This document shows positions 45,403-56,365 of a stretch of 64,000 nt of DNA, piece by piece. The position numbers were made by a program, and so were the translations under genes. Within the stretch, counting starts at the first letter, position 1; each line of letters starts with the position of its first letter. This stretch comes from Mycoplasma sp. 1654_15 (GTDB taxonomy: Bacteria; Bacillota_I; Bacilli_A; Mycoplasmatales; Metamycoplasmataceae): positions 744,001 through 808,000 of the forward strand of contig NZ_CP051214.1 in the NCBI RefSeq assembly GCF_012516495.1. Direction: 5' to 3'. Under the pieces are notes generated by a model. The model was not told where the DNA came from, did not search any database, and was given only the letters and a program-made list of their open reading frames with translations.

Positions 45403-46193
45403 AATACATCCAATAATTCATCTTCATCATAAGTTGGCTTAATTCCTTCAATCAAAGAAGAAAGCTTGTAAATAAAAGGAGAATCAATTTTCGCTTTTTC
45501 TATAATTTCCTTGTTATTTAGAATATGTTTAGGTTCACCATGAGCGATTAATCTTCCTTGTGAAAAGACTAATAACTCATCAGCTAAAATAGCTTCATTC
45601 ATATTGTGAGTAATAGAGATTAAAGTTTTATCTCCTTGTTGTCTTAACGCATTAATAATTTTAACAACATCATATTTTCCTTTAGGATCTAACATTGATG
45701 TTATCTCGTCGAAAATAATTATATCTGGATTTAAAGCTAAAATTGATGCAATTGCTACTCTTTGTTTTTGACCTCCAGAAAGAAATTGAGGTTCATTATT
45801 TAGATACTTTAACATATTAACTTTTGTAGCTAAATCTATGATAATTCCCTTCATTTCTTTGGGATCAACACATTTATTTTCCAAGCTAAACGCAATGTCT
45901 TCTTCAACTGTGGCTCCTACAAATTGATTATCTGGATTTTGAAAAATTATTCCTATTTTTTTTCTGATTTCAGGTAAAGTTTTTGCAGACATTTCAATAC
46001 CGTCGATAAAAACTTTGCCTTTTTGAGGTTTATAAATTCCTGAAATAATTTTGGAAAGTGTTGATTTTCCAGACCCATTGTGCCCTAAAACTGCATAGTA
46101 TTTCCCTCTTTTTATATGAAGAGAAATATCTTGTAAAGCTCAAGTTTGTTGTTTTTCTGAATAGCTGAAAGAGACATTTTCTAGCTTGATCAT
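45393..46193 (-). CDS. ecfA1: ECF transporter ATPase EcfA1
   Basis: 266-residue ATPase, partner of EcfA2. Walker [10 protein letters not shown] near 41-49, Q-loop [13 protein letters not shown], signature [13 protein letters not shown] near 138, Walker [17 protein letters not shown] near 157 and H-loop THNMNEA. First gene of ecfA1-ecfA2-ecfT, the conserved order. Substrate-specific S components are not in this window. Confidence 0.95.
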
Positions 46194-46220
46194 AAATTTC
46201 CTTTAGTTTCTATTGGTTTT

Positions 46221-46769
46221 TTAATCTTCTATAAATTCTTTTTTTAGAACTCCAATATATGGTAGGTTTCTAAATTTTTCTTGATAATCTAATCCATAAC
46301 CTATTAAAAATAAGTCAGGGACTTCAATACCTATTTTGTCAGGTGTAAAATCTACTTTTCTTTTTGCAGATTTGTTTAATAATGTAGCTACTTTTATGCT
46401 ATTTGGCTGTTTGGTTTTTAAGTGTTCCATTACTTTTTCGATAGTGATTCCAGAATCAACAATATCTTCAATAATTAAAACATCTTTACCTTTAATGTCG
46501 TGTCCTAAATCTGTAACAATTTTAATTGTACCAGTTGATTTGCTTCCTCCATAGTAAGAAGTTGCAACTATAAAGTCAATTGTGTGGTCTACTTTAACAC
46601 TTTTAATTAATTGTCCTAAAAAAAGTATAGATCCTTTTAATAAGCCTACCAATACTAATTCTTTTGAATCTTTGTAAGTTGTATTGATTCATTCAGCAAT
46701 TTCTTTAATTTTTCCTTCAATAAAATCTTGATTGTATAAAATTTTTTCTACTCTAAAATCTTGTTCCAT
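46221..46769 (-). CDS. hpt: Hypoxanthine phosphoribosyltransferase
   Basis: 182-residue purine salvage enzyme that joins hypoxanthine or guanine to PRPP. PRPP-binding motif VLIIEDIVDSGITIE near 99-113, LVGLLKGSILFLGQL near 38-52, and C-terminal IGYGLDYQEKFRNLPYIGVL. Start at 46769 has AAAGGAAC just upstream. Confidence 0.95.
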
Positions 46770-46832
46770 ATGTTCCTTTTCAAATTTACTTTTAAAATTA
46801 AAAATCTTTTTTTGTTGAATTAAATTTTGTTA

Positions 46833-47570
46833 TTATATCACTTTTTTTTCAGAAATTTTTGAGTATTTTTCATACTTATTTTTTTTAACTTTTAATTTAA
46901 CATCGGACTCTATTCTAAGAACAAGGGTAAACTCGCCTTTTATACTTTCTCCTAGTGCTTCTTTTACTTGATTTGCTGTTCCAAATAAATACTTTTCATG
47001 TATCTTTGTCATCTCTTTAATTAGAAATATTTTTGCTTTATTTTCAAAGACTTTTTCTATATCTGTAAGCGTTGGAATTAACTTATAAGGGGAAACAAAA
47101 AATATGTAAGATACATCTTGTAAAAATTGTTGCAATTGTTTTATTCTTTGTGAAGAGGTTTCTTTTAAAAAGCCTACAAAACTAAAAGGTAAATCAAAAC
47201 CTGATAAAGCAAAAGAAGAAATAACTGCACTAGCTCCCGGGATGATTTCAAGACCTATAGAATTTGCGTGACAATATTTTACTAAGATTTGACCTGGATC
47301 TGAAATCAACGGAGTTCCTGCATCTGAGATTAAAGCTATTTTTTTGCCTTGGTCTAAAAATGAAGAAATTTGTTCTAAAGATTTATATTCATTAAATTTA
47401 TGATAGGAAATTAATGTTTTATTCTTGATTTTGTAGTAATTTAATAATTTTATACTTATTCGAGTGTCTTCGCATAAAATAATATCAGAGTTGTTTAAAA
47501 CTTCTAAAGCACGAAGAGTAATATCTTTTAAATTACCAATTGGAGTAGAAACTATAGAGATTTTTTTCAT
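46833..47570 (-). CDS. rsmI: 16S rRNA 2'-O-ribose methyltransferase RsmI
   Basis: 245-residue tetrapyrrole-methylase fold enzyme that methylates C1402 of 16S rRNA. N-terminal IVSTPIGNLKDITLRALEVL, CEDTRIS near 34, LISDAGTPLISDPG near 78-91 and LPFSFVGFL near 125. Two bases after holB. Confidence 0.94.
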   Translation of the reverse strand: MKKISIVSTPIGNLKDITLRALEVLNNSDIILCEDTRISIKLLNYYKIKNKTLISYHKFNEYKSLEQISSFLDQGKKIALISDAGTPLISDPGQILVKYCHANSIGLEIIPGASAVISSFALSGFDLPFSFVGFLKETSSQRIKQLQQFLQDVSYIFFVSPYKLIPTLTDIEKVFENKAKIFLIKEMTKIHEKYLFGTANQVKEALGESIKGEFTLVLRIESDVKLKVKKNKYEKYSKISEKKVI

Positions 47571-47572
47571 AA

Positions 47573-48466
47573 TTATTGAAGATTTTCAGATAAATTAACT
47601 AAAAAACTATTTTTTTGTAGTATGAAATTTTGAGCTGTTTCTAATGATGGAATTAAAGTATTTGTTAAATCAATAATTTCAAAATATTTTGTATCAAAAT
47701 TCTTTTCTTTTTGTTTTAGTTTATTTTCTCAATTTTTTAAATTATCCTTTCAAAATGAAGGAAAAATGGAAAAATCTTTTGACAAAACACTAAAGAAAAA
47801 TAGTTTTATAACCGAAAGGAAAAAGAAGGCATTTTCTTTTGTTAATTTATTATAAATAAAGTTTATTAATTGATTTGTTTGTTTGTAATTCTTTTCTAAA
47901 GATTTTTGAATTTCAGATAGTAATTTTGTATTATCATCTGTAATGTTATTTTTAATTTCTTTTAAACTTGAGAAAATATTAACAAACAATGCATTGTATT
48001 CATAAAAATTATTTTCTTTGTTTAAAGAGTTTAAAATTTGCTTTTTATCGTCTTCATAAATATTAAATACTTGGCACCTAGATTTTATAGTAGGTAAAAC
48101 TCTTTCAATATGCTCGGTTGTTAAAATAATTATTGTATTTTTTGGAGGTTCTTCCAAAGTTTTTAAAATTGAATTAAGAATTGAAGTATTAGCTAAATCT
48201 ATGTTTTTGATTAGTAAAATTTTATCGTTTTGTTCAGAAAATGAAGAAAAATAAAGATCATTAAAAGCTTTAATTACATCTGATTTAACTATATTTTCTT
48301 TTATGTCTAAAGACTTTAAGTTTAAGTTTGTTTTCTTTAAATCAATGCCTACTTTATGTAGCAAAGTTTCTACATAGTTGTTGATTTTTTCTTCATTTAA
48401 GCTAGCAATTAAATAGGCATGAAATAGATTATTCTGAGTAGCAATTATTTTTGAAAAGTGTTTCAT
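47573..48466 (-). CDS. holB: DNA polymerase III delta' subunit
   Basis: 297-residue clamp-loader subunit. It has the AAA+ layout but no Walker A loop, as is usual for delta'. HAYLIAS near 16, LLIKNIDLAN near 87, LKTLEEPPKNTIIILTT near 105-121 and SRCQVFNI near 133. It starts inside the end of tmk (22-base overlap) and lies in the dnaX-ybaB-recR-tmk-holB-rsmI cluster. Confidence 0.9.
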
Positions 48467-49092
48467 AAATTTATTAATTTTTCTCTTTTTTCTTCAAAAG
48501 CTTTTTTAATTTGTTCAAAAACTGCCTCTTCGTTTTTAGAAGCATCAACACGAATGATTCTGTCAGGATATTTGTCAAATAAATATTTATATCCATTGGA
48601 AACTTTCACAAAAAAACCATTTCCCTTATCTTCTATACGATCGTGATCTGAACTTTTTCTTGCGAATGCTTTTTCAACAGGAACATCTAATCAAAATGTT
48701 AAATCTGGTTGTGTGTTGCTAGAAATTCAATTATTTAGTGTTTCGATTTGCTGAATATCAATTTCATTTCCAAAACCTTGATAAGCAATTGAAGAGTCAA
48801 TAAATCTATCACAAATTACTATTTTTCCTTCTTTTATTGAAGGTCAGATTAATTTTTCTAAATGTAATCTTCTAGAAGCTGCAAATAAAATTACTTCTGT
48901 TAGCTTACTAATTTCGTATTTTTTTTCTAATAATAAATTCCTAATAAGTTCTGCTTCAGGAACCTCAAAACCACCAGGTTCTCTGGTTATAATAATTTCA
49001 GTTTGTGGAAATTGGCTTTGTAAATAATTAAAAAATTTTTTAATTATTGTTGATTTACCAGAACCATCAATTCCTTCAAAAGTTATAAACAT
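48445..49092 (-). CDS. tmk: Thymidylate kinase
   Basis: 215-residue enzyme phosphorylating dTMP. P-loop [11 protein letters not shown] near 5-15, TREPGG near 38-43, [14 protein letters not shown] near 102-115 and LID-type [10 protein letters not shown] near 150. The last seven codons include a UGA Trp that overlaps the holB start codon, so the protein ends at 48445 and not earlier. Confidence 0.94.
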
Positions 49093-49108
49093 TTTGACTC
49101 ACTTTTCT

Positions 49109-49681
49109 TTATTTTCTGTTCTTTATAGCTTCTTTTAATGTTAATTCATCAACATATTCAATTTGTGCACCCAAAGGAATTCCCGTTGCTAATTTACTGA
49201 TTTTTACATCTTTTAACATTTTGTGATTTGTTACAAAATTTGCTAGCACTAAACCTTCAATATTAAATGAAAAAGCTACAATTAATTCTGTATTTTCTTT
49301 AATAATTTTTTTTAGCTGGTTAATTCTTGTATTTAAATGTTGTTCTGGAACACCTTTTTTATAATCAAAAACAAAATATTTTCCTTGATAAAATTTCAAA
49401 TTTTCTAATTTTGTAACATCACTAGAGCTTTCAACCAACATGATTTGTGAACTTCGATCAGTGTCTAAACAAATGGAACAAACTACATTGGGTGATACAA
49501 AATTACAACGTTCGCAAGGTTGTAGACTTTGTTTTAGTTTAATAATTCTTTGACTAAGATTTTGAAGAAATTCAACGTCTTTATTTAATAAAAAATAAAA
49601 AAACTTTTCTGCTTGTTTTTTTCCTACGCTTGGAAAGGTCTTAAAAATAGCAATTAATTCTTCATAATCCTTACCAAACAT
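49109..49681 (-). CDS. recR: Recombination protein RecR
   Basis: 190-residue DNA-binding ring protein acting with RecO in recombinational repair. Helix-hairpin-helix FPSVGKKQAEKFFYFLL near 15-31, zinc finger CERCNFVSPNVVCSIC near 56-71 and a TOPRIM domain (IMLVESSSDVTKLEN). The start overlaps the ybaB stop by one base. Confidence 0.94.
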   Translation of the reverse strand: MFGKDYEELIAIFKTFPSVGKKQAEKFFYFLLNKDVEFLQNLSQRIIKLKQSLQPCERCNFVSPNVVCSICLDTDRSSQIMLVESSSDVTKLENLKFYQGKYFVFDYKKGVPEQHLNTRINQLKKIIKENTELIVAFSFNIEGLVLANFVTNHKMLKDVKISKLATGIPLGAQIEYVDELTLKEAIKNRK

Positions 49682-49968
49682 TAAAAGGGAGATCCTTCTT
49701 GTTTTGGCATAAGAGCTTCGTGTTTTTTATTAATTTCTAACAAAGCTTCGTTAATAGTAATGATTAAAAGTTCTTCGAGAGTTTCCATATCTTCTGGATC
49801 TGCAAGTTGAGGGGCAATATTAATTTTCTTGATTTCTCTTCCACCCGAAATCACTAATTCGATTCCATGTCTTGAAAAAGTAAACTCTTCTTGATTTAAT
49901 TTTTTTTCTTTTTCTTTGATTTCTTTTTGCATTTTCTGTGCTTGTTTCATTAATTCTTGTATATTCAT
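49681..49968 (-). CDS. ybaB: Nucleoid-associated protein YbaB/EbfC
   Basis: 95-residue small DNA-binding dimer. N-terminal MNIQELMKQAQKMQKEI and the central GRGE-like region (HGIELVISGGREIKKINI) match the family. It sits between dnaX and recR as in most bacteria. AAGGAGA ribosome site. Confidence 0.93.
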   Translation of the reverse strand: MNIQELMKQAQKMQKEIKEKEKKLNQEEFTFSRHGIELVISGGREIKKINIAPQLADPEDMETLEELLIITINEALLEINKKHEALMPKQEGSPF

Positions 49969-49991
49969 AATAATCTCCTTAATTTAATAGT

Positions 49992-52148
49992 TTATGATAA
50001 TTTTCTCTTTTTGGACTGTGTTTTTCTGTTAGGAAAAATTTCAAGCAACCTGCTTTCATCACTTAATGATTCTGCAGAAAGTTTAGTTAGAGGTACTGCT
50101 GGTATATTTTTTAAAAAGGTTGAATTTTCCTTTCAGTTTTTAATAGTTATTTTACTTAATTTGCTTGAAATAAAAAACAAATGCATTGGGGTTTTAAAAA
50201 TATATTCTAAAGTTTTAATTGCCAATGTGGGGTGGTTTTGTAGCACCTGAATAAAGTAATTTTCTAATTCTGGATCTTCTTCTGCAAGAGTTACTAAAAT
50301 AAATTCTGAAGAACTAACAATTAGTTTTGATTTTTTTAGCAATTCATAAAAAAGAGAATATTCTGGATTAGTCGAAGCTAATTTAACTTTATCATTTCAT
50401 TCTTTTTTTATTTTTATATTGATATTTTTATTTTGTTCTATATTCTGTGTGTATAGACGGAACAAATTATATACTTGTTCTTCACTTAAATAATCAACAA
50501 CTTCCTCTGTTTTAGGTGTTTGTGGAATATTATTATATAAATTATTAGTTTCTTGATAAAAATGTTCTTGATTTTGAAGTAAATTTTGCTGGCATTGAAA
50601 ATTTTCTTGATTTGTTTCCTCAGCTTCTTCAGGAACATTGTCTTCAAAAAGCGCTAGACCTTGAGGATTGTTAATTTCAATTGCTTTATCTTGTTGTTGA
50701 GATTCTAATTCGTTTTTAATTTCTGCAATTAGAGTATCTTGATTTAGCAATGTTAATGCATCTTCGTTTTGTGGTTTTATCTCTTCATTTTGCTTCATTT
50801 TTGAAGTAATATTAGGCTTAAAATCATCTTTTCAACTGTTTGTTGCAAATGGATTTGAATTTTCTGGTTTAACTCTAGAAGTATTTTTAATTTCATTCAA
50901 TCAACTTGGTTTTTTCTTTTTATCTAAAGATAATTCTGTTACTAAAGCTAGTTCTTCCATAGAAGCTAATGAAGCTTCTCTGCTGGGTTTTAAATCTGTA
51001 GTTTCATAAAGATGTTTTAGATGAATGTCTCTTGGGTCTGGACCATTATTAAAAACAGTTTGTTCTGCAATAGATTTATCAGTAGCAGAAAAGAATTTAA
51101 GAATTGCTAATTGAATGGTCATTGTTGGATTATTGGAATTATGAAGTTCCTTCTGTGTAGCCACTAAAATGTCTTGAAATTTGTATGCAGACAAAACTGA
51201 AAATGGAATTTTTTCAATCTGATCAAGTGAAAATCCTTCTAAAAGTGAACTATCTTTAGTTTTTTTATAAATAATAAAATTTTTGACTAAAGATATAAGA
51301 GAACTAATTAAAATGACTGGATTAGCGCCTTCTTCTAAAACTGAAGAAATTAAATGAAATGTTTGCTTAACATCTTGACTATCAATTTTTTTGATAATTT
51401 CAATTAGTTTTTGGGTGGAAGTTAAACCAAATAAATTTTCTACATCGACCATATGAATTTGTGATCTAGAAAAATTACTTAATTGTTCTACCATAGAAAG
51501 AGCATCTCTTAAGCTTCCGTATGAAAGTTGCGCAATAGCTCAAAGTGCTTCATTTTCATAGGAAATTTCTTCTTTTTGAAGCACAAATTCTAGTCTGGAA
51601 ACTATTTCTTTTTCACTTATTTTTCTAAAATTAAATCTTTGCACTCTTGATAAAATGGTTAAAGGAATTTTTTGTGGTTCTGTTGTTGCTAAAATAAAAA
51701 TAATATGTTTTGGTGGTTCTTCTAAAGTTTTCAAAAAAGCATTAAAAGCACTAGAAGAAAGCATATGAACTTCGTCAATAATGTAAATTTTATACTTAGA
51801 ATTAACTGGTAAATTATTCACATTATTAATAAGTTCTCTAATTTCATCAACTCCGTTGTTTGAAGCACCATCCATTTCAACAATGTCAAAAGAATTATTT
51901 ACATTGTCTTGGCACTCTTGACAAGGAATAAAAGAATCGCTTTTATGAGAACAGTTAATAGTGCTTGCAAATATCTTAGCAATGGAAGTTTTTCCCGTTC
52001 CTCTAGGTCCAGAAAATAAATAAGCATGAAAGATTTTATCAGTAGAAATGATGTTTTTTAATGTTTGAACTATAAAATCTTGACCTACAACATCAGCTAA
52101 AGTTTTTGGACGATATTTCCTATAAAAAGCCAAGTAATTTTTTGACAT
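49992..52148 (-). CDS. dnaX: DNA polymerase III subunits gamma/tau
   Basis: 718-residue clamp-loader ATPase. Walker A GPRGTGKTS near 47-55, zinc site with CQECQ, DEVHMLSSSAFNAFLKTLEE near 125-144 (Walker B and sensor), and SRVQRF. From about residue 400 to 600 the protein is a low-complexity Gln/Asn/Glu linker, followed by a C-terminal domain likely to bind polymerase. Several UGA codons as Trp. One base separates it from degV. Confidence 0.94.
50792..50806. repeat. CTTC...GAAG dyad word in dnaX
   Basis: Third exact copy of gcttcatttttgaag, in the linker-coding part of dnaX. Confidence 0.6.
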
Positions 52149-52149
52149 A

Positions 52150-53007
52150 TTAGTTAAAAATCTCCACGATTTTATTTATATGTTTTTCTTCTACTTTTAA
52201 AACTGCAAAAGCCAAAGCTTGTGGTCCTGCATGAACTGCGATCACATCTGGAACATTAAAGGTATAAATTTTTTGTTGTGAATAATTTTCCATTTCTTCT
52301 TTAATTTTAGAAATATTTTCGTTGTTGGAATGAAGTAAAACTATTTGATATCCTTCTCCAAATTCATCCACGGTTTGTTTAAAAAATTTTAAAACTGTCT
52401 TTGTAAAAATGTTACCTTTTCCTTCTTTTTGAAGCCTTCCTTGTTCAAATTTAATGACTGGAACTATCTTTAACAACTTGGTTAAAGCTGCTGCTGAAGG
52501 AGAAAGACGACCTGAATTTACTAGATATGAATTATCATGTGGAAAAAGTAAAAATTTCCCTTCTATTTCTTGATTTAGTTCTTCAAATGCTGTGTCAAAA
52601 TCTACACCATTTTCTATATTTTCTTTGAATTTTAAAATATCTAAAACTGTAAGAAGAGAAAGTTTAGTAGAACTTACTACTTTTACGTTTGAAAATTCTC
52701 TTGCTAAATTTACAAAATTTTGATACTGAGAAGATAAATATTGACTAATTGGATAAAGAATAACTTTGTCATATTCTTTACTTAATTTTTCAATCATTTG
52801 CTGAACTTCACCGAGTAAAGTTGTTGAAGTTTTTACTTTGGTGTTCTTACTAATTAATTCGAAAATTTCTCCTTCTTTTAAGTCAATGCCATCTTTATAT
52901 TCTTTTTCATCAACATAAATAATTAAGGGTAAAAAAAACACATCTAACTTATGTGCTAATTGAGGATCAAGTCCAGTAGATGAATCTACTACTATTGCTA
53001 TTTTCAT
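52150..53007 (-). CDS. DegV family fatty-acid-binding protein
   Basis: 285-residue protein of the DegV/FakB family, which binds fatty acids and presents them to a fatty acid kinase. N-terminal IAIVVDSSTGLDPQL with the conserved Ser-Thr, TSTTLLGEVQQM near 61-72 and C-terminal IAVHAGPQALAF (His-Ala-Gly-Pro) motif. A TATAAT box 11-16 bases before the ATG suggests a leaderless mRNA. Confidence 0.9.
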   Translation of the reverse strand: MKIAIVVDSSTGLDPQLAHKLDVFFLPLIIYVDEKEYKDGIDLKEGEIFELISKNTKVKTSTTLLGEVQQMIEKLSKEYDKVILYPISQYLSSQYQNFVNLAREFSNVKVVSSTKLSLLTVLDILKFKENIENGVDFDTAFEELNQEIEGKFLLFPHDNSYLVNSGRLSPSAAALTKLLKIVPVIKFEQGRLQKEGKGNIFTKTVLKFFKQTVDEFGEGYQIVLLHSNNENISKIKEEMENYSQQKIYTFNVPDVIAVHAGPQALAFAVLKVEEKHINKIVEIFN

Positions 53008-53017
53008 AATAACTGAA

Positions 53018-53023
53018 ATTATA
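53018..53023 (-). promoter_or_regulatory. TATAAT -10 box of degV
   Basis: Perfect TATAAT on the minus strand 10 bases before the start codon. Confidence 0.5.
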
Positions 53024-53101
53024 ATAAATTTTTACAGTTCTAATAAAGGAAAATGTAAAAACTAAAAAGTTTTTTATTACATTTAACTAATTAAAAAAAT
53101 A

Positions 53102-53107
53102 TATAAT
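53102..53107 (+). promoter_or_regulatory. TATAAT -10 box of the 53115 gene
   Basis: Perfect TATAAT only 7 bases before the ATG, so transcription should begin at or within a base or two of the start codon. Confidence 0.5.
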
Positions 53108-53114
53108 TTAACAT

Positions 53115-53429
53115 ATGAACGATTTACAAACTAAAAACAGTAAAGAATTGAATTTATCTTTTGATTTTACTGTTAAAAAACATGAATACAGAATACTTGA
53201 TATTGAATTAAACGGAACTTTAAGAAATCTTGAATACTCAAATAGATATTTTGAATGGTTTATTGAAGACTTACTTTATTTTTTAGATATGAACAGATAT
53301 CAAAAAAGATGAGATTATGAAACAATAAATATTTTTAATGTACAAAGTTTGAAACTAAAAAAAGAAGATTTAGAAAATTTTATAGGTTATTTTAAAAGTG
53401 TTACTAACTTTAATCTTGTAGCAAAATAA
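53115..53429 (+). CDS. Conserved-looking small protein of unknown function
   Basis: 104-residue soluble protein, not recognised. It is rich in Asn, Leu, Lys and aromatic residues; FDFTVKKHEYRILDIELNG looks beta-structured and the second half helical. One UGA Trp. It lies 20 bases before lplA on the same strand, so both may form one transcript with the hydrolase. The perfect TATAAT directly ahead makes it a likely real gene. Confidence 0.7.
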
Positions 53430-53449
53430 AGGAAAATGAAGGATTTATT

Positions 53450-54439
53450 ATGATTATTTATGTCACCAAAAAAACTTCTCCTTTTTATACTTTACCAATG
53501 GAAGAACTCCTTTTAAAGGATCCAAGTATAAAAGAAGATATTATGTATTTTTACCAACATGATAATGCAATTATTATTGGTAAAAACCAAAATATTTACG
53601 AAGAAGTAAAATTAGATGTAGTTGAAAAAGAAAAAATCGAAATTTACAGAAGACTTTCAGGTGGTGGTGCTGTTTATCACGACCTTGGAAATATTAATTT
53701 TTCTTTTATTACAAAAAAAGAAAACAATAATTATGAAAAATTTTTAACACCTATTATAGAATTTTTTCAGTCTTTAGGCTTAGATGCTAGGTTTAAAGGA
53801 AGAAATGATTTAGTGGTTAATGGAGCAAAAGTATCTGGTAATGCTCAAATAGTTTATAAAGACAGAATGGTTCATCATGGAACTATTTTATTTGATGCTA
53901 ATTTATCAAAGCTATCAGAAGTATTAATTCCAAATAAATTAAAAATAGAGTCTAAAGGTATTAAGAGCATTAGACAACGTGTAACTAATATTTTATCTGA
54001 ACTAAATTTCAAAATGGGACACGATGAATTTATTGAAAAATTAATTTCTTTTTTTGAACAAAAATACCATACAAAAAGACAAGAATTACCTAAAAAATAT
54101 GATGAAGAATTAAAAGAATTAGGAGAATTTAAAAAATCTAAAGAGTGAGTTTTTGGAAAAAATCCTTCTTTTTCCTTCAAAACTCAAGCAAAAACAGATG
54201 GTGGAATTTTAACAATTCTTGCTAATATTGATAATAATCAAATTTATGATATTGCTTTTGAAGGTGATTTTTTATCTCAAAAACCAGTAGAAGAAATTTA
54301 TCATTTGTTTATAGATCAAGAATTTTCTAAAGAAAATATTTCTAAAATTTTAGATTCTATAGATTTAGAATATTATTTTGGTGCTATTAAAAAAGAAGAA
54401 ATTATTGCTTTATTTTTCGGTGAATTAGAAGGGAAATAA
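53450..54439 (+). CDS. lplA: Lipoate--protein ligase A
   Basis: 329-residue enzyme attaching scavenged lipoate to the E2 or H proteins. Core motif IYRRLSGGGAVYHDLGNINF near 65-84, GRNDLVVNGAKVSGNAQ near 118-134 and HHGTILFD near 143. The C-terminal accessory domain (from about 250) is present. AAGGATT ribosome site. Followed six bases later by an alpha/beta hydrolase, a pairing that may reflect lipoate salvage. Confidence 0.92.
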
Positions 54440-54445
54440 ACTAGT

Positions 54446-55249
54446 ATGTTTACAAGAAAAAGTATTGACATTGACGGCGAATTAATTTCATATATCGAAG
54501 AAAATAATAATAAACCTAAAATTTTATTTTTACATGGTTTTGCTTCATCAGGAGAATCTGCACAACAACTTTATAATATTAAAAATAGAACTTATGATAT
54601 TATTGCTTTAGATTTTCCTGGTTGTGGTCACTCTAGCACTAAAAAACCTATTAGTATTGAGTATTATCAGTTTATTGCTAAAAGATTTGCTCAAGAAATG
54701 AATTTGAAGGATTTTATAGTAATTGGACACTCTTTAGGTGGAGCTAGTGCACTTTATTTACTTAACGAAAAAGTTGCAAAAAAAGCTATTTTAGGCGCTC
54801 CTATAAATTATGATATGCTTCATTCAACTAGTCAAAAAGTTAAACAAAAATGACTATTACCTGATAATTTGCAACAAGCATATGAAAGTATGGATTCACT
54901 TGTATTTGCTGATAAATTAGGATATAAAAATAACTTAAACAAAACAGCAGAAAGATTTTTTAATTTTATGTCTATCAGAAAGCCAGCTTTTTTAGATATG
55001 GTAATAAATGAAATTTTAAATCCTTCTTACCTTGAAAACAACATTAAAAGTCTTTATTTACAAAGAAATGACTATGAATTTATTATAGGAGAAAAAGACT
55101 TATTTGTTACTTATAATTCAATTATGTCTGTTGCTGTAGAAAATAACAAAAAAGTGCATTCACTTCCGGATTGTGGTCATGCGCTATTTTTTGAAAAACC
55201 TGAAGAAATTAATAAAATCATTGAAGATATAGTTAAAGAAGTTTACTAA
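54446..55249 (+). CDS. Alpha/beta hydrolase
   Basis: 267-residue serine hydrolase. Oxyanion-type FLHGFASSG near 28-36, nucleophile elbow GHSLGG with Ser96, acid in GEKDLF near 215 and catalytic His in DCGHALFFEKPEEI near 245. It resembles the esterase/lipase or PIP-like group found in mycoplasmas. Its substrate is unknown; adjacency to lplA allows a lipoyl- or ester-releasing role but does not prove it. UGA Trp near residue 136. Confidence 0.85.
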
Positions 55250-55261
55250 TAAAAAGCTAAT

Positions 55262-55289
55262 AAAAAAGAGCCAAAATTGGCTCTTTTTT
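55262..55289. terminator. Bidirectional terminator
   Basis: AAAAAAGAGCCAA and TTGGCTCTTTTTT pair with a two-base loop between convergent genes. Confidence 0.8.
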
Positions 55290-55310
55290 CTTCTTTTTTG
55301 AAGAATTATT

Positions 55311-56318
55311 TTATTTTTTCCCTCTTTTACGTCTTCAAAGAATAACTATGAAAATAATTGGGAATAAAATTAAGCAAGCGTAAATTATGAAACAAATAAA
55401 ATGTCTTTTTGATCTAATACGATCTATGTCTATTTCTCTTCTGTATACTTGACCAAAAACAGCATCAATATTTGCAAGTCTTTTTCTTATAACTAAATAG
55501 TTTAGTAAACCTAAAACAAATACAACTGCTACTCCTGCGTACATTAATCCACCTACTAGTTGAGGATTTTGGAAGTGTTTAGTTAAAAAGTTAGCTACTA
55601 ATTCTTGAATTCCTTGAAGAATTTTTTTACCCGCTGTATCTGCTACTTGTGTAGGTTGTGTACTTAAAAAGAATAATACAGAAGCAAAAATTAAACCAGC
55701 AGTTACAAAATATGCAGCTATTCAGCTTCTAGTTACTTGTTTTAAAGTAAGTTTTTTTACTATATTTGGCAGAACTCCTGGCATTGTAAATACAGTTGAG
55801 TTTGCTTGTAATTGTTCTCTAAAAATTTTTATAGCTTTTTTAGTAGCTCCGCGATCAATTACACATTTAATAAAACTAAAGAAAAATAAAATCGCTAAAG
55901 CTATTGGGAAAATTAATAAACCATAATTATATTCATTATTAGAAAAAAACTTATTTGCTTTTTCTGAAGGAAATTGAGTTCCTAAAAATCTTGTAACAAT
56001 TACAAAAGCAAGAAAAATGAAGCAAAGTAATGAAATAATTATTTGTCCTAACAAGATTCTGGTTTCAGATCCAAAGATCTTTTTTACTTCTTTTTCTATA
56101 CTTTTATTTCTATTATCTTGCTGACCTGGATACATTTGCTGACCATAAGGTGGTTGCTGATATGGAGGATATTGCTGAGGATAACCTTGTTGTGGATAAC
56201 CTTGTTGAGGATAGTTTTGTTGGTATTGTTGTGGATATTGAGGTGGATATGGTGCATTAGGATTTTGTTGAAAATCTGGTTGATAGTTTTGATTTTGGTT
56301 TTTTTTCTTAAATAACAT
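55311..56318 (-). CDS. Membrane protein with Pro/Gln/Tyr-rich N-terminal repeat
   Basis: 335-residue protein of unknown function. Residues 12-68 are a low-complexity cytoplasmic or surface region built on YPQQ-type repeats (QQGYPQQGYPQQYPPYQQ). Then five hydrophobic segments near 88-112, 132-150, 199-220, 258-280 and 308-330, and an Arg/Lys-rich tail. AAGGAGA ribosome site sets the start. TATAAT at 56356-56361. Pro-rich N termini occur in mycoplasma cytoskeletal and adhesion proteins, but similarity may be compositional only. Confidence 0.75.
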
Positions 56319-56365
56319 TAAATATCTCCTTTATTGTGTACTAATTTAATTGTTAATTATATAGA

